Source: Endozoicomonas sp965208385
Lineage (GTDB): Bacteria > Pseudomonadota > Gammaproteobacteria > Pseudomonadales > Endozoicomonadaceae
Assembly: GCA_965208385.1 (NCBI GenBank)
Contig: CBDBOO010000044.1
Span: forward strand, 78,806-142,805
Length of the DNA stretch: 64,000 nt
Direction of reading: 5' to 3'
The notes below the pieces were generated by a model, which saw only the letters and a program-made list of their open reading frames with translations, was not told the DNA's origin and did no database searches. The position numbers and the translations under genes are program-made. How positions within the stretch are numbered: position 1 is the first letter of the stretch; every line of letters begins with the position of its first letter. Shown here in pieces: positions 1 through 9,041 of the stretch.

Positions 1-1
1 G

Positions 2-871
2 GGAGCCATAGGCCTGGCAGAAGCTCTTGGATTTGTGCAGGAATTTGATGCTATAACGCTGCAGAATTATGAACTGGACTTATTGAAGAGGGCTGAGTCG
101 GGGCTGTCGTTAATTAAGGGAATTGAACTGGTCGGTCAGGCCCGGCAGAAAGTACCTGTGATTTCTTTTGTCTCACAGCAAATACATAATCAGGATCTGG
201 GTCTGATGCTCGATCAGCAGGGTATAGCGGTGCGTACCGGGCATCACTGCGCCATGCCATTAATGGACTTCCTGAAGCTCCAGGGCACAGTACGTGCGTC
301 ATTCTCAATTTATAATACCCATGACGAGATCGATTCTCTGTTATCTGCTGTTGAGCAGATTCATGCGGCGGGTATTCACAAGGTGGCAGACCAGAAAGAA
401 AACGTGGCCGAGGATGCAATGAATGGTGACGAATCATTACCAGATTTATTTCAATCCCTGTCGCTGGATTTGCCCACACTGACCGAACGGTTCAGGGAGT
501 TACATCATTGGCAGGATCGATACCGGCAAATCATGCTGCTTGGTAAGGAATTGCCTTCTATTCCGGGTCAGTGGAGAACAGAGAACGCTCGTCTGCAGGG
601 TTGCGAGAGTACTGTCTGGCTTCATCACCACTACTGTGAAGAAAGTATGACACTGTTGTTTGCCGCAGACTCAGAGGCCAGAATAATCAGGGGATTGATT
701 GCACTGGTGCTGGTGGCGGTTAATGGTAAAACACCTTCGACTATTGAAACGGTGGATCTGGATGGCTGGTTCATGGAGCTGGATCTTTTTAATCATCTCA
801 GTCCGTCAAGGGGCAATGGACTTAAGGCCATTGTCACAGAGATTCAATCTATTGCTCATCGTTATAATTAA
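2..871 (+). CDS. Cysteine desulfurase C-terminus fused to a SufE/CsdE sulfur acceptor (5' partial)
   Basis: The reading frame is open from the first bases of the window, so the gene starts upstream. The first ~100 residues are the end of a class V aminotransferase-type cysteine desulfurase: the active-site loop RTGHHCAMP carries the persulfide cysteine and is followed by the VRASFSIYNT segment typical of CsdA/SufS. After a linker rich in charged residues (about residues 115-140) comes a complete SufE/CsdE-like domain with the acceptor cysteine in LQGCESTVWL. In most bacteria csdA and csdE are separate genes, so this is a natural fusion of sulfur donor and acceptor. The neighbour tcdA (csdL) is the known genetic and functional partner of CsdA-CsdE in t6A-to-ct6A tRNA modification. 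Function from family knowledge; the fusion is seen directly. Confidence 0.85.
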   Translation, partial: GAIGLAEALGFVQEFDAITLQNYELDLLKRAESGLSLIKGIELVGQARQKVPVISFVSQQIHNQDLGLMLDQQGIAVRTGHHCAMPLMDFLKLQGTVRASFSIYNTHDEIDSLLSAVEQIHAAGIHKVADQKENVAEDAMNGDESLPDLFQSLSLDLPTLTERFRELHHWQDRYRQIMLLGKELPSIPGQWRTENARLQGCESTVWLHHHYCEESMTLLFAADSEARIIRGLIALVLVAVNGKTPSTIETVDLDGWFMELDLFNHLSPSRGNGLKAIVTEIQSIAHRYN

Positions 872-919
872 TAAAGAAACGGATACCCCGGAACTTGTCC
901 GGGAAGAGTGAATTACAAA

Positions 920-1714
920 TTAACCCGATGTTTTCACCAGTGTTAATTTTTTGATCATGTGTGCAACGGCGATGAAACCAAAGGTTGCGGTGACTGCTGT
1001 GGAAGCACCAAAGCCGCTGGCACAGTCCATTTTCATTGAACCTCCGGATTCTGGTTTGGTCTGGCATACACTGCCATCAGCCTGTGGATAAACAGGTTGT
1101 TCTGTTGAAAACACACAGCTGACACCAAACTTCCGGTTTGGCTTCTTGCTATAACCATGACGATCACGCAATTGGCCCCTGACTTTACTGGCCAGTGGGT
1201 CATGGTATGTTTTTGTCAGATCACAGACACTGATCTGGGTCGGATCGATCTGTCCACCTGCGCCTCCTGTAGTGATGATTTTAATTTTATTTCTTTTGCA
1301 ATGGGCAATAAGTGCAGCCTTTATCCGGAAGTTGTCAATGGCATCCAGAACATAATCGAAGTCACTGGATATCAGCGTCTGCATGTTATCAGTAGAAATA
1401 AAATCCTCGATAACGTCGCATTGACAATCAGGATTGATCGTCGCAATTCTTTCTGCCATGACGTCGACTTTGGAACGACCAATATTTTCTGTGACCGCAT
1501 GAATCTGACGATTGGTATTGGTTATGCATATATCGTCCAGATCAATCAGTGTTATTTTGCCTATGGCTGTTCGTGCCAGGGCTTCTGCCGCCCAGGAACC
1601 GACACCACCAATACCGATAATGCAGATATGGGACTCACGAAGTTTTTCCACAGCATCATGGCCATACAATCGGCGGGTACCACCGAAGCGAGCATCAAAG
1701 CTCTCTCTCGACAT
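920..1714 (-). CDS. tcdA: tRNA threonylcarbamoyladenosine dehydratase TcdA (CsdL)
   Basis: 264 aa, usual length for the family. It is an E1/ThiF/MoeB-like ATP-dependent enzyme that cyclises t6A37 of tRNA to ct6A. The nucleotide-binding glycine motif GIGGVGS lies at residues 34-40, followed by the acidic LIDLDDICITNTNRQ segment and the conserved NRKFGVSCVFSTEQP region. It converges on the CsdA-CsdE fusion gene 48 bp away, matching the known csd-tcdA association, in which CsdA/CsdE supply sulfur to support TcdA. The ATG start gives an N-terminus (MSRESFDARFGGTRRLYG) like that of characterised homologues. Confidence 0.93.
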   Translation of the reverse strand: MSRESFDARFGGTRRLYGHDAVEKLRESHICIIGIGGVGSWAAEALARTAIGKITLIDLDDICITNTNRQIHAVTENIGRSKVDVMAERIATINPDCQCDVIEDFISTDNMQTLISSDFDYVLDAIDNFRIKAALIAHCKRNKIKIITTGGAGGQIDPTQISVCDLTKTYHDPLASKVRGQLRDRHGYSKKPNRKFGVSCVFSTEQPVYPQADGSVCQTKPESGGSMKMDCASGFGASTAVTATFGFIAVAHMIKKLTLVKTSG

Positions 1715-1750
1715 AACTCAGGACTCTAGATAGTAAAAACTGGCGGGAAT

Positions 1751-1800
1751 TATATACGTTTCGTACTTGAAGGTGCAGGCTTGTTGTCTTTGTTCGCTCA
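1751..1800 (+). repeat. REP-like dispersed extragenic repeat, copy 1
   Basis: Contains a TTGAAGGTGCAGG core preceded by a CGTAC segment. The same core, in either orientation, recurs near 8940, 11770, 13847 and 23076/23108, always outside genes. The rest of the 1715-2071 gap shows no gene I can support. Confidence 0.5.
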
Positions 1801-2071
1801 CCTGATCCACGATGTACGTGTGGTTTTTTTGTTACCTGCCTATATCGCCTACCTACCACGCCAACTGCTCTGGATTCAGACCTGAACCGGTTTCGTTGAT
1901 CAACTGATTTGAAATGATTTTCCTGATATAAAAGACATTGTTATTATAGCGTTGAGAAGTTATTCACAGAATCAGTGGATAAGGTTGGTATTAACTAAAA
2001 TGATCTTGTCTCCATGCGGGTAATTTCAATCAATTCAGCAAATTGTACAAAAAACGTACAGCTATATATGT

Positions 2072-2109
2072 AAAAAGAAGGGGAGCATTCATAGGCTCCC
2101 CTTCTTTTT
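2072..2109 (-). terminator. Rho-independent terminator downstream of lamB
   Basis: A perfect 15-bp stem (2072-2086 with 2095-2109) around an 8-nt loop. The stem starts with five A and ends with five T, so it can act in both directions. It lies 12 bp beyond the reconstructed stop codon of the maltoporin gene. Confidence 0.85.
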
Positions 2110-2120
2110 ATATCCTGGTG

Positions 2121-3597
2121 TTACCACCATACTTCCATTTGTGCACCAAAGGTCCAGCCACTGGAGTCTTTGCCAAAGGTATTCATGATCTGGGCATTAC
2201 TGGAACCCGTAGCCAAAATGAGTTCAGCCCCATTGAGTTGCATACTGCTTCATTACTTCCCTTGCAGGACTGTGCAACAGGATCTGCGCCTGGAGCCGCT
2301 GGCATGTAGGCGACATTATCAGGCGTTTTCCAGTCAGCGTAAGTTGCAAAGACCCGGATCACAGGACGAACCCAGGCTCCGAAGCGAGGATGAAACTGCT
2401 GGGCTATGGTGAATTTCCAGAGTTCACTGTCGAAGAGGCTTGCGTAACTTTCCTCTGATCATCTCCTTTAGAGTATGAAGAATAGGCATTTTCAACCTTG
2501 TCATAGCCAATTTCAATGGCTGTACTGGTCAATTCATTCCATTTCCAGATGGGTCGAATGCCTGCAGATACCCAGGTTCTGTCATCCGGTACACCTGTGC
2601 CTTTCAGAGCTGCTGATAAGTCATTATCAAACTCAACCTTTGTCCAGGACAACAGGTACATCAGATCCAGTCTGTCTGTAAGAGAAATGGTTCCGTGATC
2701 CATTAACCGGAACATTTTGTTCCCCTTGTACCAGTCAGCCGTATTAAGATAGCTGCCTGAAGTACCGACGCCAGGCCCGGTCATGGCATCCGTTGCATAT
2801 TGGAAAACAACCTTATTAAAACCATCCATGATGCCCATGCTCAATTCACCGGTGAACATCCAGCCATCTTTGTCTACAGCGTCTTTAAAGGCGACTTTAT
2901 CCGGAGGGTTCCCCTTGCCATAGTCCAGCCCCAGTTCAAGGCTCATATTGTTACCGAGCTTGATTTCGTTCAGCCTGAAATCAAGAATGTCGGTTTCAAT
3001 GGTTACTTTTTCGATTTTACTGCTTTTGTCGTCGAGATATTGAACGTCCGGTGAATTTCTTATCCAGGCGATATCCAGGTTTCCGAAACCAAGATCAATA
3101 TCCTCAAGTCCGACACCTGGTCCTGAGGTATTCCAGTAATACCAGTCGTTCATGTGAACATCATGACGTTGATAGAAACGTTTACCAGCCCAGAGAGAGG
3201 CACCGGGAAGCGAATCTTTGAATATGTTAGTGGCTTTGATATTCATTTCTCTCAGAACAGCCCTGGTTTCCTCATAGTCGGTGTCCTGGGAAATTTTATA
3301 GGCCAGATTGGTGTCCAGATAGAATTGGACGTCATCGTCATCATAGAGCATGGCCCCGAGTTTCAACTCTGAATAAGTTTCACACTCGTTGCCCAGTCGA
3401 AATTTTGCCGGAGCGCCAGCGGCTTTGAAACACGCCTGATCACCGCCCTCTGCGGATCGGCCTATCCCTGAACGTGCGTAGCCATGAAAATCTATATCCA
3501 TACCTTCCACGGCCAGTGCGCCCACAGACGCAGCAGCCAGGGAGGCGACACCGCAACTACGTACGAATGACGCCAGAACGTTATGCTTCAGGAGCAT
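2121..3597 (-). pseudogene. lamB: Maltoporin (LamB-like), two frameshifts
   Basis: LamB is the trimeric outer-membrane channel for maltose and maltodextrins. The first frame (3597-2404) gives a signal peptide, the start of the mature porin (MDIDFHGYARSGIGRS) and most of the barrel, then leaves the family sequence near 2455. From there a second frame carries the porin text (FTIAQQF, RPVIRVFATYADW) to about 2240. A third frame gives the C-terminus ending GWTFGAQMEVWW with a stop at 2121-2123; an aromatic end of this kind is typical of maltoporins. Each step is equivalent to one missing base. The three pieces add up to a normal-length protein (~492 codons). It could be a recent pseudogene or sequence error; neither site is in a long homopolymer. 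A strong terminator follows. Confidence 0.85.
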
Positions 3598-3642
3598 GGT
3601 GAATTACCTTGTGTCATGTGTCTTGTGTATAGTCTAATCAGC

Positions 3643-3669
3643 AATCCGGTCTGATTATTAAACCGGATT
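3643..3669. promoter_or_regulatory. Inverted repeat upstream of lamB, possible operator
   Basis: Arms AATCCGGT and ACCGGATT (8 bp each, perfect) separated by 11 bp, 46-72 bp upstream of the lamB start codon. Position and symmetry fit a dimeric regulator site, but no regulator gene is in the window and I do not recognise the motif. The rest of the 3598-4005 intergenic region is AT-rich with no supported gene. Confidence 0.4.
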
Positions 3670-4005
3670 CCACCTGTTTCCTGCTCTTGTGGCCAGAGCT
3701 TTCATCAGACAGTTACATTTTCGAAAGCATTCATAATATTGGATCTTTGATGGGTGATGCTTTTCTGGGAAATGACGCGTTGGCATGCGTTAACCACAAA
3801 CGAAAGTTAGTTCAGGGTTTCAATGTCGGCAAAAATATTTTGCCATTGACGGTTAGTTTTTTGAGTGTTTTTTGTTAAAAGTTGAAACAGGGATTAACAT
3901 TTTCAATTTAATAATAAGGGGATTCGACAAGAAACAGGGTTAGCGACTACATTTTATTTCGCACTCTTTTTACCCTGTTACGCTATTCATCAAAGGCTCA
4001 CAGCA

Positions 4006-5108
4006 ATGATGCAGTTAACCAGAATGATGCAATTTTCCAGAACGACAAGTCTGTTAACTGTAACTATTTTGGCGGGATGTAGCTGGTTACCTGCGGGCGA
4101 TTTCTCTGAACCGGTAAAAAATAATTTGCATTCTGTCACCCTGAATTCGTTCAAGGATATTCAGTGCCAGCAATGGCAGGATGCAGGGAAAAACAAAATT
4201 ATCGTTGAAATAAATTCTGTAAAACAGAAACTGAAATTATCCACAGGTATCAGCCCGTTTCTGGCGTACGCTCTGCCTGAAAATGCTTTAACTGAAAATG
4301 GTATTTATGACGTTAAACTGAACAGCGCTGTACTTCACGGGGATAGCAGGAAAAAAGCAGAAATATTTTACCCCAATATTGCTCTGCTTAATAAGCAGGG
4401 CGATGTCATTCGTACACTTGATAATGAGCAGGTGAAGTATCAGGCTCCCGGTTTTCTAACTCCGGAAGGGCATGTCATGCAATTCTCTGTGGATAATCGT
4501 GGAAGAGACGTCGTCAGCTGCATGGTGATCTATACCACGGATGAAGCAAGGAAAGGTGTTACCCCGTTGTTAAATGAAGCGAAAGCCTTTGCCCGGGTGC
4601 GGGGCGTGGTTCCACCGCCAGTTCCGGATATCATCGCCCGTCATGGGGATGATGGGAAGCTGATGATTAAGATTAATAAGCGTGAACACTTATCTCACCG
4701 GAGGGGCTTTGACGACAGTGGCTGGTTCTTCGGCTATCGCTGCAAGTCAACCTGTGAGGCCTGTACCGGATACCTTCAGTCAGTCCATGCGCGACTATTA
4801 CTTTGCTGGTGTTAAAACCCATTCTGAGCAATGGACAGGTGTCAGAGGCTGTAAAGCTGAGGACCGAGCTGGGTAATTTGATCAAATCAACAGAAAGCTA
4901 TTTTATCAGTCAATACCAGAAACCTGTCAATAATGTGCTTCAACCGACACGTGACGAAACCGTAGAAACATTTTCCAAAAGAGCGCTCTATCATTATCAG
5001 TCAGAGATCTATGGTTATATCAAGGTGAATCAAGCTTCAGCAGGTTTAAAGCTTATGGACGGATTACATATTTTACAGGATGAGGTGACGGCTTTGTTTG
5101 ACAGGTAA
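4006..5108 (+). pseudogene. malM: MalM-like maltose-operon periplasmic lipoprotein, two frameshifts
   Basis: The N-terminus has a signal peptide with lipobox LAGC (about residues 22-25 from the first ATG), followed by a MalM-like beta-rich domain (to about residue 220, RGVVPPPVPDIIARHGDDG). The text then continues in frame 2 (near 4682: NTYLTGGALTTVAG, later MRDYYFAGVK) and finally in frame 3 (from about 4835: GQVSEAVKLRTELGNLI to the stop at 5108). Two +1 shifts are therefore needed, near 4680 and near 4840. MalM is a poorly understood periplasmic protein encoded with lamB in enterobacteria; here it is divergent from lamB. Family assignment is from overall resemblance and context. Confidence 0.7.
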
Positions 5109-5128
5109 CCCGCCGAAAACTGTTACTA

Positions 5129-5464
5129 ATACCATTTCCGGATTCTAATTATGCTATTGCGCTGCCTTTTCAGACTCAGATCCTGCGTTGGAGTTCCTCG
5201 CCATAGCTACGGCTATGACTCGTCACTCCGCCCAGGGCGATCTCATTTGACAAACACCAATCCTGTTGCATATTCAAAAAGCTAGCTTTAAAAACTGAAT
5301 TTTTGAGAAGTACAGGAAATTAGGCTTATTTTGGTACTTTTGTGTGCTGAATAATTAGCCAAACAGAGAAAGTTAGTGCCAAATGAGATCGCCCTGTCAC
5401 TCCGCCTTGTCTCTGAGCCTGAAAAGCCATGCTCATAACGCATATTAGAAACCGGCAATGGTAT
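5129..5464. repeat. MITE-like element: two inverted ~90-120 bp repeat arms around a 130 bp centre
   Basis: The left arm (5129-5250) and the reverse complement of the right arm (5379-5464) share ACCATT-CCGG-TTCTAAT, then CTTTTCAG-CTCAGA, then a perfect 16-bp block AGGGCGATCTCATTTG. The left arm also contains a small palindrome (ATAGC-tac-GGCTAT near 5203-5216) absent from the right arm. The centre (5251-5378) shows no gene. The element fills the gap between malM and malQ. Confidence 0.65.
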
Positions 5465-5526
5465 AACTCGTTGAGCAAGAGGATGCAATTGCACACGTCC
5501 ACTGTCTGAAACTGCATCAAAAATTA

Positions 5527-7713
5527 TCAGGCTTTTCGAGTGAGGGTAATATTTTTTAAGAACATTTTATAACTTTCATCGTTTATTAAACTATGGGTTG
5601 ATCTATTCAACCTGCGTCTCCAGTTGGGGTATTCATCGCTGGTGCCTGGTATATTCACGGGTGAATCCATCTCAAGGATATCTTCTAGTTGAATGGATAT
5701 TATTTTCGAGGCTGTTTTCGCAAGGTAGTAATGAATACGTTCCAGTAATTCACGACTGTATCCCATCGTATTGATATCATCCGGGTTGACTCCCCAGGGC
5801 AATTCATCCATATCCTGAAGTGTTTTCAGAAGGGCTTTTTTGTCTTCATGGCGAGCTTCTTTTTCCTGTTGGGATTTGTGATTGTCGTAAATTCCGAGCT
5901 GTTGTCTCAAATCAAGATCATTACAATTCCACCAGGCTCTCAGAGTCGGAATGTCATGATTGGAAATACAGGTCAGTGCTGATGATTTGTAATTTTCAGG
6001 GTTTAGAAATCGATCCTGCTCACGAGAAAACAGAACCACTTCGTTGGAATAGCAGTGTGCTTCAGGAAGGGCAGCTTCAATCTCTGCAGGCACTGTACCC
6101 AGATCTTCTCCGAATATCAGACACTGATGACGCTGGCTTTCCAGTTTGATAATGCCCAGCAGGTCTTCCATTGGGTAATTAACATAAACGCCGTAATCGG
6201 CGGTTTTATCCGTGGGGCACCACCATAGACGAAGAAGCCCCATGACATGATCAATTCTCAGCGCACCGCAGTGCGTCATATTGGCCTGCAGCATTTCAAT
6301 AAAGGGTGCATAAGCGTGTTCTTTCAGCACCTGTGGATTAAAGGGGGGTAATCCCCAGTTCTGTCCCTGGGGAGCAACAGTATCCGGTGGTGCTCCGACA
6401 CTGGCTTCCTGACAATAATATTCACTATGACTCCAGACATCTGCTCCTCCACGATCAACACCAACAGCAAGATCCCGGTAAATTCCCACCAGCATGCCAC
6501 TATCTTTCGTTGCCTGATGAGCAGACTCAAGCTGAATCTCTGACTGCCATTGCAGAAACATGAAATAGTGAATTCTATGTTTAAACTTACGACGAAATGA
6601 TTTTACTTCGGATGAGCCAGGTTGCCGGTATTCTTCTGGCCAGCAGGGCCAGCCCCAATTGTTCGAGTCTTCATTTTTATAGTATTCGAAGAGCGCTTCG
6701 TAGGTGGCATGCAGCTCAAGGCTTTCTCCTTTCTTACGACGATATCTGTCGAACGCCTTTGACCTGTCTGTTTTCTGCTTTATATGATTTTCAGAAAAGT
6801 GATGAAAAATGACTTCAAGAATCGAATATTTCAGAGAGGCAACCTGTTCGTATTCAACATAATTCGCTTCACGAACATTTCTGAGGCGATGTTGGAAATC
6901 CGTTTCACTGATCATCTGATTTATTTTCGGACACTCAATAAAATCAGGGATAACGGTAACATCCAGATAAAGCGGGTTGATAAAACAACGGCTTGAAGGG
7001 CTGTAGGGGCTGCAATGCCATGGATTGGATGGGTATAGTGAATGAATTGGATTCAAGCCGATAATATCAGCGCCCTGGTTCGCAAATTCTATCCCAAGGT
7101 ATTTCAAATCGGAAAAATCTCCGATGCCCCAGTTATTATCGGAACGTACGGAATAAAGTTGGATACTGGAGCCCCATATTTTCTTTCCTTCGATCAGTGC
7201 TTCAGGTTCATGGCAGGTTTCTGGAACGACAATGAGCTGACAGTGACCTTCAAGGCTGCGGTTTCTTAAGGTCAATTGATGGTATCCCGAGGGAATATCA
7301 TCAGGAAGCTGAAGTTTTAGCTGTACGATATCTTTGCTTTTAAGTGCTTTGCGGTTCAATTGTTCCAGAGAGTCAGCTTTAACTTCCATGGCGAAAGTTT
7401 TTTTGTTTTCCAGAACCAGCTCTCCCCTGAAGGTGTTGTTCAAACGGGTTTCCGGTACATTCAGCGGAACAACAAGTGGGCGACCCTGATGTATAACACG
7501 CACTGCAGGCAGTAAATCTGACCATTCGTGCTGTATCTGCAGTTCAATCGCTTTTTCGATCTTTCTGTCAGTGCGGATATCCATCCCCATGGCGGTGAGC
7601 ATAGGTATCTTGTATTCAGTATTGATTGTTACCGAATGGCCTGTGGAATTGACAAATTCACTGGCTAAACCGCATAAGGCAGCAAGCTTTTCCACCTGTC
7701 TTAAATCTGTCAT
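5527..7713 (-). CDS. malQ: 4-alpha-glucanotransferase (amylomaltase) MalQ
   Basis: 728 aa, GH77. It transfers glucan segments between maltodextrins, releasing glucose, in the cytoplasm. GH77 signatures are visible: WGIGDFSDL near residue 205, ALRIDHVMGLLRLWW (catalytic nucleophile Asp) near residue 485, FGEDLGTVPAEI (acid/base Glu) near 535, and ISNHDIPTLRAWW (transition-state Asp) near 590. The ~150-residue N-terminal extension with LVVPLNVPET is of the E. coli MalQ type. It is the last gene of malE-F-G-K-Q on the minus strand, 19 bp after malK (or its stop), so probably co-transcribed. Confidence 0.95.
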   Translation of the reverse strand: MTDLRQVEKLAALCGLASEFVNSTGHSVTINTEYKIPMLTAMGMDIRTDRKIEKAIELQIQHEWSDLLPAVRVIHQGRPLVVPLNVPETRLNNTFRGELVLENKKTFAMEVKADSLEQLNRKALKSKDIVQLKLQLPDDIPSGYHQLTLRNRSLEGHCQLIVVPETCHEPEALIEGKKIWGSSIQLYSVRSDNNWGIGDFSDLKYLGIEFANQGADIIGLNPIHSLYPSNPWHCSPYSPSSRCFINPLYLDVTVIPDFIECPKINQMISETDFQHRLRNVREANYVEYEQVASLKYSILEVIFHHFSENHIKQKTDRSKAFDRYRRKKGESLELHATYEALFEYYKNEDSNNWGWPCWPEEYRQPGSSEVKSFRRKFKHRIHYFMFLQWQSEIQLESAHQATKDSGMLVGIYRDLAVGVDRGGADVWSHSEYYCQEASVGAPPDTVAPQGQNWGLPPFNPQVLKEHAYAPFIEMLQANMTHCGALRIDHVMGLLRLWWCPTDKTADYGVYVNYPMEDLLGIIKLESQRHQCLIFGEDLGTVPAEIEAALPEAHCYSNEVVLFSREQDRFLNPENYKSSALTCISNHDIPTLRAWWNCNDLDLRQQLGIYDNHKSQQEKEARHEDKKALLKTLQDMDELPWGVNPDDINTMGYSRELLERIHYYLAKTASKIISIQLEDILEMDSPVNIPGTSDEYPNWRRRLNRSTHSLINDESYKMFLKNITLTRKA

Positions 7714-7732
7714 CTTGGGAACCTTGAGTGCA

Positions 7733-8869
7733 TTACTGATCTATTGAGGGAGCGCGTGTCCGGCGAAAGGCAATACCATTTGCATTGAAGAGGTAGCAAT
7801 GTTCCGGGGGCAATTCAATTTTCATCTTCGAATTTTCTTCCCGACGACGAGAATCGTCTACCCGGACAATGAAATGTTCACGAATGGTATCGTGACTCAT
7901 GTAAATATAAGATTCTGATCCCAGCCTCTCCAGTGCCTGAATTTTTCCTTCCAGGGCATTGCCATTATCTGTTTCGGCAAGGTTGTGCTCGGGTCTCACC
8001 CCAAGCACTACCCTGTCGCCCTTACTGGCAGTATTGGTATCGGTGTGTACTTTTATAGTTTCACCCGTGGTTAGTTTGACTACGGTCAGGTCACTATCGG
8101 CCTCTTCAATGAAGGCATCGAAGAGGTTCATCTTGGGTGAACCAATGAAGCAGGCGACAAACAGATTGTCGGGATGATGGTAAAGTTCGAGAGGCTTTCC
8201 TACTTGTTCCAGATTGGTCTTGGCTCCTTGTGCCAGAGGGCTGAGTACCACAATTCTGTCGGCGAGAGTCATTGCTTCCACCTGATCATGGGTTACATAA
8301 ATAGAGGTGGTTTTTAAATTCCGATGCAGACGGGATATTTCCTGTCGCATCTGTACTCTGAGGGCTACGTCCAGATTAGATAATGGTTCATCGAATAGAA
8401 ATACCCTGGGCTGCTGGACAATGGAACGGCCAATGGCAACCCGCTGTCGTTGGCCCCCCGACATGGCTTTTGGTTTACGATCCAGCAAGGCTTCCAGTTG
8501 TAGAATATTGGCGGCTTCATCAACCCGTTGTTTGATCAGTGACTTATCGGCTTTGACTAATTTCAGACCAAACGCCATGTTTTCAGCCACACTCATATGT
8601 GGATAAAGAGCGTAAGATTGAAAAACCATACCAACCCGACGTTCATTGGGGGGCCAGTTGTTGACTCGCTCTCCATCAATACTCATGTCCCCACTGGAAA
8701 TATCTTCCAGACCACAAATCATGCGTAGTAATGTGGATTTTCCACAACCGGATGGTCCAATGAAGGCAATGAACTCACCATTTTTTATATCGAGATTAAT
8801 GTCTTTAAGTACCCAGGTTTTACCCTGATCATAACTTTTGGACGTGTTAACAAGTTTGACTTCTGCCAT
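7733..8869 (-). CDS. malK: Maltose/maltodextrin ABC transporter ATPase MalK
   Basis: 378 aa from the ATG at 8869 (MAEVKLVN); a GTG four codons upstream is also possible. Walker A GPSGCGKST is near residues 38-46, Q-loop VFQSYALYPH follows, signature MSGGQRQRVAIGR near 137, Walker B VFLFDEPLSNLD near 155, H-loop YVTHDQVEAMTLAD near 190. The C-terminal regulatory region keeps the FIGSPKMNLF and GVRPEH motifs of the MalK/UgpC family. It powers the MalFG permease. It sits between malG and malQ; the 172-bp gap to malG holds a REP-like repeat, which may tune relative expression. Confidence 0.95.
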   Translation of the reverse strand: MAEVKLVNTSKSYDQGKTWVLKDINLDIKNGEFIAFIGPSGCGKSTLLRMICGLEDISSGDMSIDGERVNNWPPNERRVGMVFQSYALYPHMSVAENMAFGLKLVKADKSLIKQRVDEAANILQLEALLDRKPKAMSGGQRQRVAIGRSIVQQPRVFLFDEPLSNLDVALRVQMRQEISRLHRNLKTTSIYVTHDQVEAMTLADRIVVLSPLAQGAKTNLEQVGKPLELYHHPDNLFVACFIGSPKMNLFDAFIEEADSDLTVVKLTTGETIKVHTDTNTASKGDRVVLGVRPEHNLAETDNGNALEGKIQALERLGSESYIYMSHDTIREHFIVRVDDSRRREENSKMKIELPPEHCYLFNANGIAFRRTRAPSIDQ

Positions 8870-8937
8870 TGCATGTACCACTGGTTGATGGCATTAACGG
8901 ATGATTAATCCTTACCTGTTCAGACGGTAAATTCCTG

Positions 8938-8980
8938 TTATACCCTTCGTACATGAAGGTGCAGGATTGTTTTCCGGGTT
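8938..8980 (+). repeat. REP-like dispersed extragenic repeat, copy 2 (malG-malK gap)
   Basis: Begins ATACCCTTCGTACATGAAGG and continues with GTGCAGGATTGT, close to copy 1 at 1751-1800. It lies between malG and malK inside the transport operon. Confidence 0.55.
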
Positions 8981-9041
8981 TGATCACTCTAATCATGTTG
9001 GCTGTCGACCTGATATTGAACTCTGTGCCATTGTTATATTT

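Noticed and set aside
114..479. Antisense frame of 121 codons opposite the CsdA-CsdE fusion
   Set aside because: Shadow of the coding strand; no family features or start signal.
2043..2309. Small plus-strand protein downstream of lamB
   Set aside because: It covers the terminator hairpin and the antisense of the maltoporin C-terminus.
2404..3597. Short intact maltoporin of 397 aa
   Set aside because: The last residues diverge from the family while the true C-terminus is readable in two other frames down to 2121.
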